Origin: Entomomonas moraniae
Lineage (GTDB): Bacteria > Pseudomonadota > Gammaproteobacteria > Pseudomonadales > Pseudomonadaceae
Reading direction: 5' to 3'
NCBI RefSeq assembly: GCF_003991975.1
Contig: NZ_CP029822.1
Coordinates: 744,001-808,000, forward strand
DNA length: 64,000 bases
A program made the translations under genes and the position numbers. Below are positions 63,295 to 64,000 of the stretch, piece after piece (the first letter of the stretch is position 1; each line of letters starts with the position of its first letter). Below the pieces are notes generated by a model that was given only the letters and a program-made list of their open reading frames with translations, did no database searches and was not told where the DNA came from.

Positions 63295-64000
63295 TCATAA
63301 CTCTAAATAGTCGTTACCTTTATTATCTAGGTATTTGTCTGTCATTACCATAGATTTGTGACCTAATAATTTTTTTGCAAATTCAGCACCTTTTTTCTAC
63401 CTCATGTAATCTAGCGGATAAGTTTCTAATTTCGTGGAAGGTTGGCTTCTTCTTTTCACAGGCTGGTAGATATTTAGCAAACCTTGTTCTTAAGGTATAA
63501 GTATTTGCGTTGCATGTGGTTTCACTTGAATGAGATAAATTGTTTAACACCTCACGAATAGATTGATTGAAAAAAGAAAGCTTTAAATCTAAAGGAATTG
63601 CAATCTTTGAGCCTTTTTTTCTTGCTCGAGATATATATTTTATCGTTTTTAAGATCACACCATTTTAAAGAAGCTATGTCACCTATAGGTTGGCTTGTCA
63701 AAACAAATAGCAAAAAATAAATTTTGTATATTTCTGGTGAATTGTTTAAGGCTTCTTTAAATTGTTCTAAGGTGAGTCTGGATCGTTGAACTTTTATTTT
63801 TGGAGATTTTATTACTGTTACAGGATTAATAGTGACATATCTGCTTGCTATAGCTTCATTAAAACTATCAGACAATGTTGATTTAATTTGTTTAACCATT
63901 GATAGTTTAGGATAGTTGTTTATAAAGTCAGCAATTATTTTGGGTGTAATGTCTTTAAGCGGCATGTCTTCTAAATTTCGTTTGATGATAGATATTTTAA
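63295..64000 (-). pseudogene. Tyrosine site-specific integrase, two frameshifts, 5' end outside the window
   Basis: Reading the minus strand, the frame is open from the right window edge (…NLEDMPLKDITPKIIADF, a typical SAM-like N-terminal part) to the first shift at the A-run 63614-63620. A second shift occurs at the A-run 63391-63396. Dropping one A in each run gives one continuous integrase: IYISSKKKGSKIAIPL..., then EIRNLSARLHEVEKGAEFAKKLLGHKS (catalytic His region) and the nucleophile Tyr in TDKYLDN, ending DYLEL. The family is phage/island tyrosine recombinase. The breaks could be real decay or two sequencing errors. The element it belonged to would lie to the right. Confidence 0.8.

Noticed and set aside
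1-64000. CRISPR array, tRNA or rRNA genes
   Set aside because: I saw no evenly spaced direct repeats of CRISPR type, no cloverleaf-like sequence with a T-loop, and no rRNA segments on either strand.

Overview
The window is AT-rich, gene-dense gammaproteobacterial chromosome. Several points suggest a low-GC relative of Pseudomonas, for example an insect-gut lineage such as Entomomonas. These are argJ next to a Nudix/ThiE-like fusion, dapA-bamC-purC in a row, a long AmpG of the Pseudomonas type, a RoxSR/RegBA pair, and a retropepsin/7TM/ATP-grasp triad. The genus is inferred from gene content and protein resemblance; no rRNA or tRNA gene is visible.

Layout. 1-4.5 kb: the ArgJ beta chain (the gene begins before the window), Nudix/ThiE-like protein, monooxygenase, asparaginase, a lipoprotein and a secreted metallo-beta-lactamase-fold hydrolase. 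4.5-10.2 kb: an L-lactate module (permease plus LutABC) with a divergent FadR-type regulator and a 17-bp palindromic operator. 10.2-10.6 kb: a guanidinium exporter gene preceded by a clear guanidine-II (mini-ykkC) riboswitch. 10.7-24.8 kb: mostly housekeeping genes (ubiquinone hydroxylase, gabD, cspD, dapA, bamC, purC, proC, rdgC, mtnN, ampG), with an unannotated 53-residue lysine-rich ORF at 14173-14334. 24.9-28.1 kb: retropepsin-like protease, 7TM inactive-transglutaminase and ATP-grasp ligase, probably one operon. 28.3-30.9 kb: DUF746 zinc-ribbon protein, glycosyltransferase and hexapeptide acetyltransferase. 31-33.4 kb: LysR regulator divergent from a YqcI/YcgG-family gene that abuts a LysE-type exporter.

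34.2-45.6 kb is the most unusual part. Seven same-strand genes encode a DUF2170 (YjfI) protein, a PspA/IM30 protein, a YqiJ-like membrane protein with an NfeD-type OB fold, a short SPFH protein, a long flotillin, an 1818-residue P-loop/AAA ATPase with coiled coils and C-terminal repeats, and a rhomboid protease overlapping the ATPase gene. The parts imply a membrane-surveillance or membrane-remodelling machine. A sigma70-like promoter flanked by 10-bp direct repeats places the transcription start at or next to the first ATG.

45.6-64 kb: poxB divergent from a tight regB-regA-ybaK-glpK run, tamA-tamB, queD, a secreted protein, a PlsC-type acyltransferase, suhB, mdaB, a Bcr/CflA transporter divergent from a TetR regulator with a palindromic operator, xthA, and a tyrosine integrase broken by two frameshifts in A-runs that continues past the window end. 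Most convergent gene pairs are separated by perfect or near-perfect hairpins.
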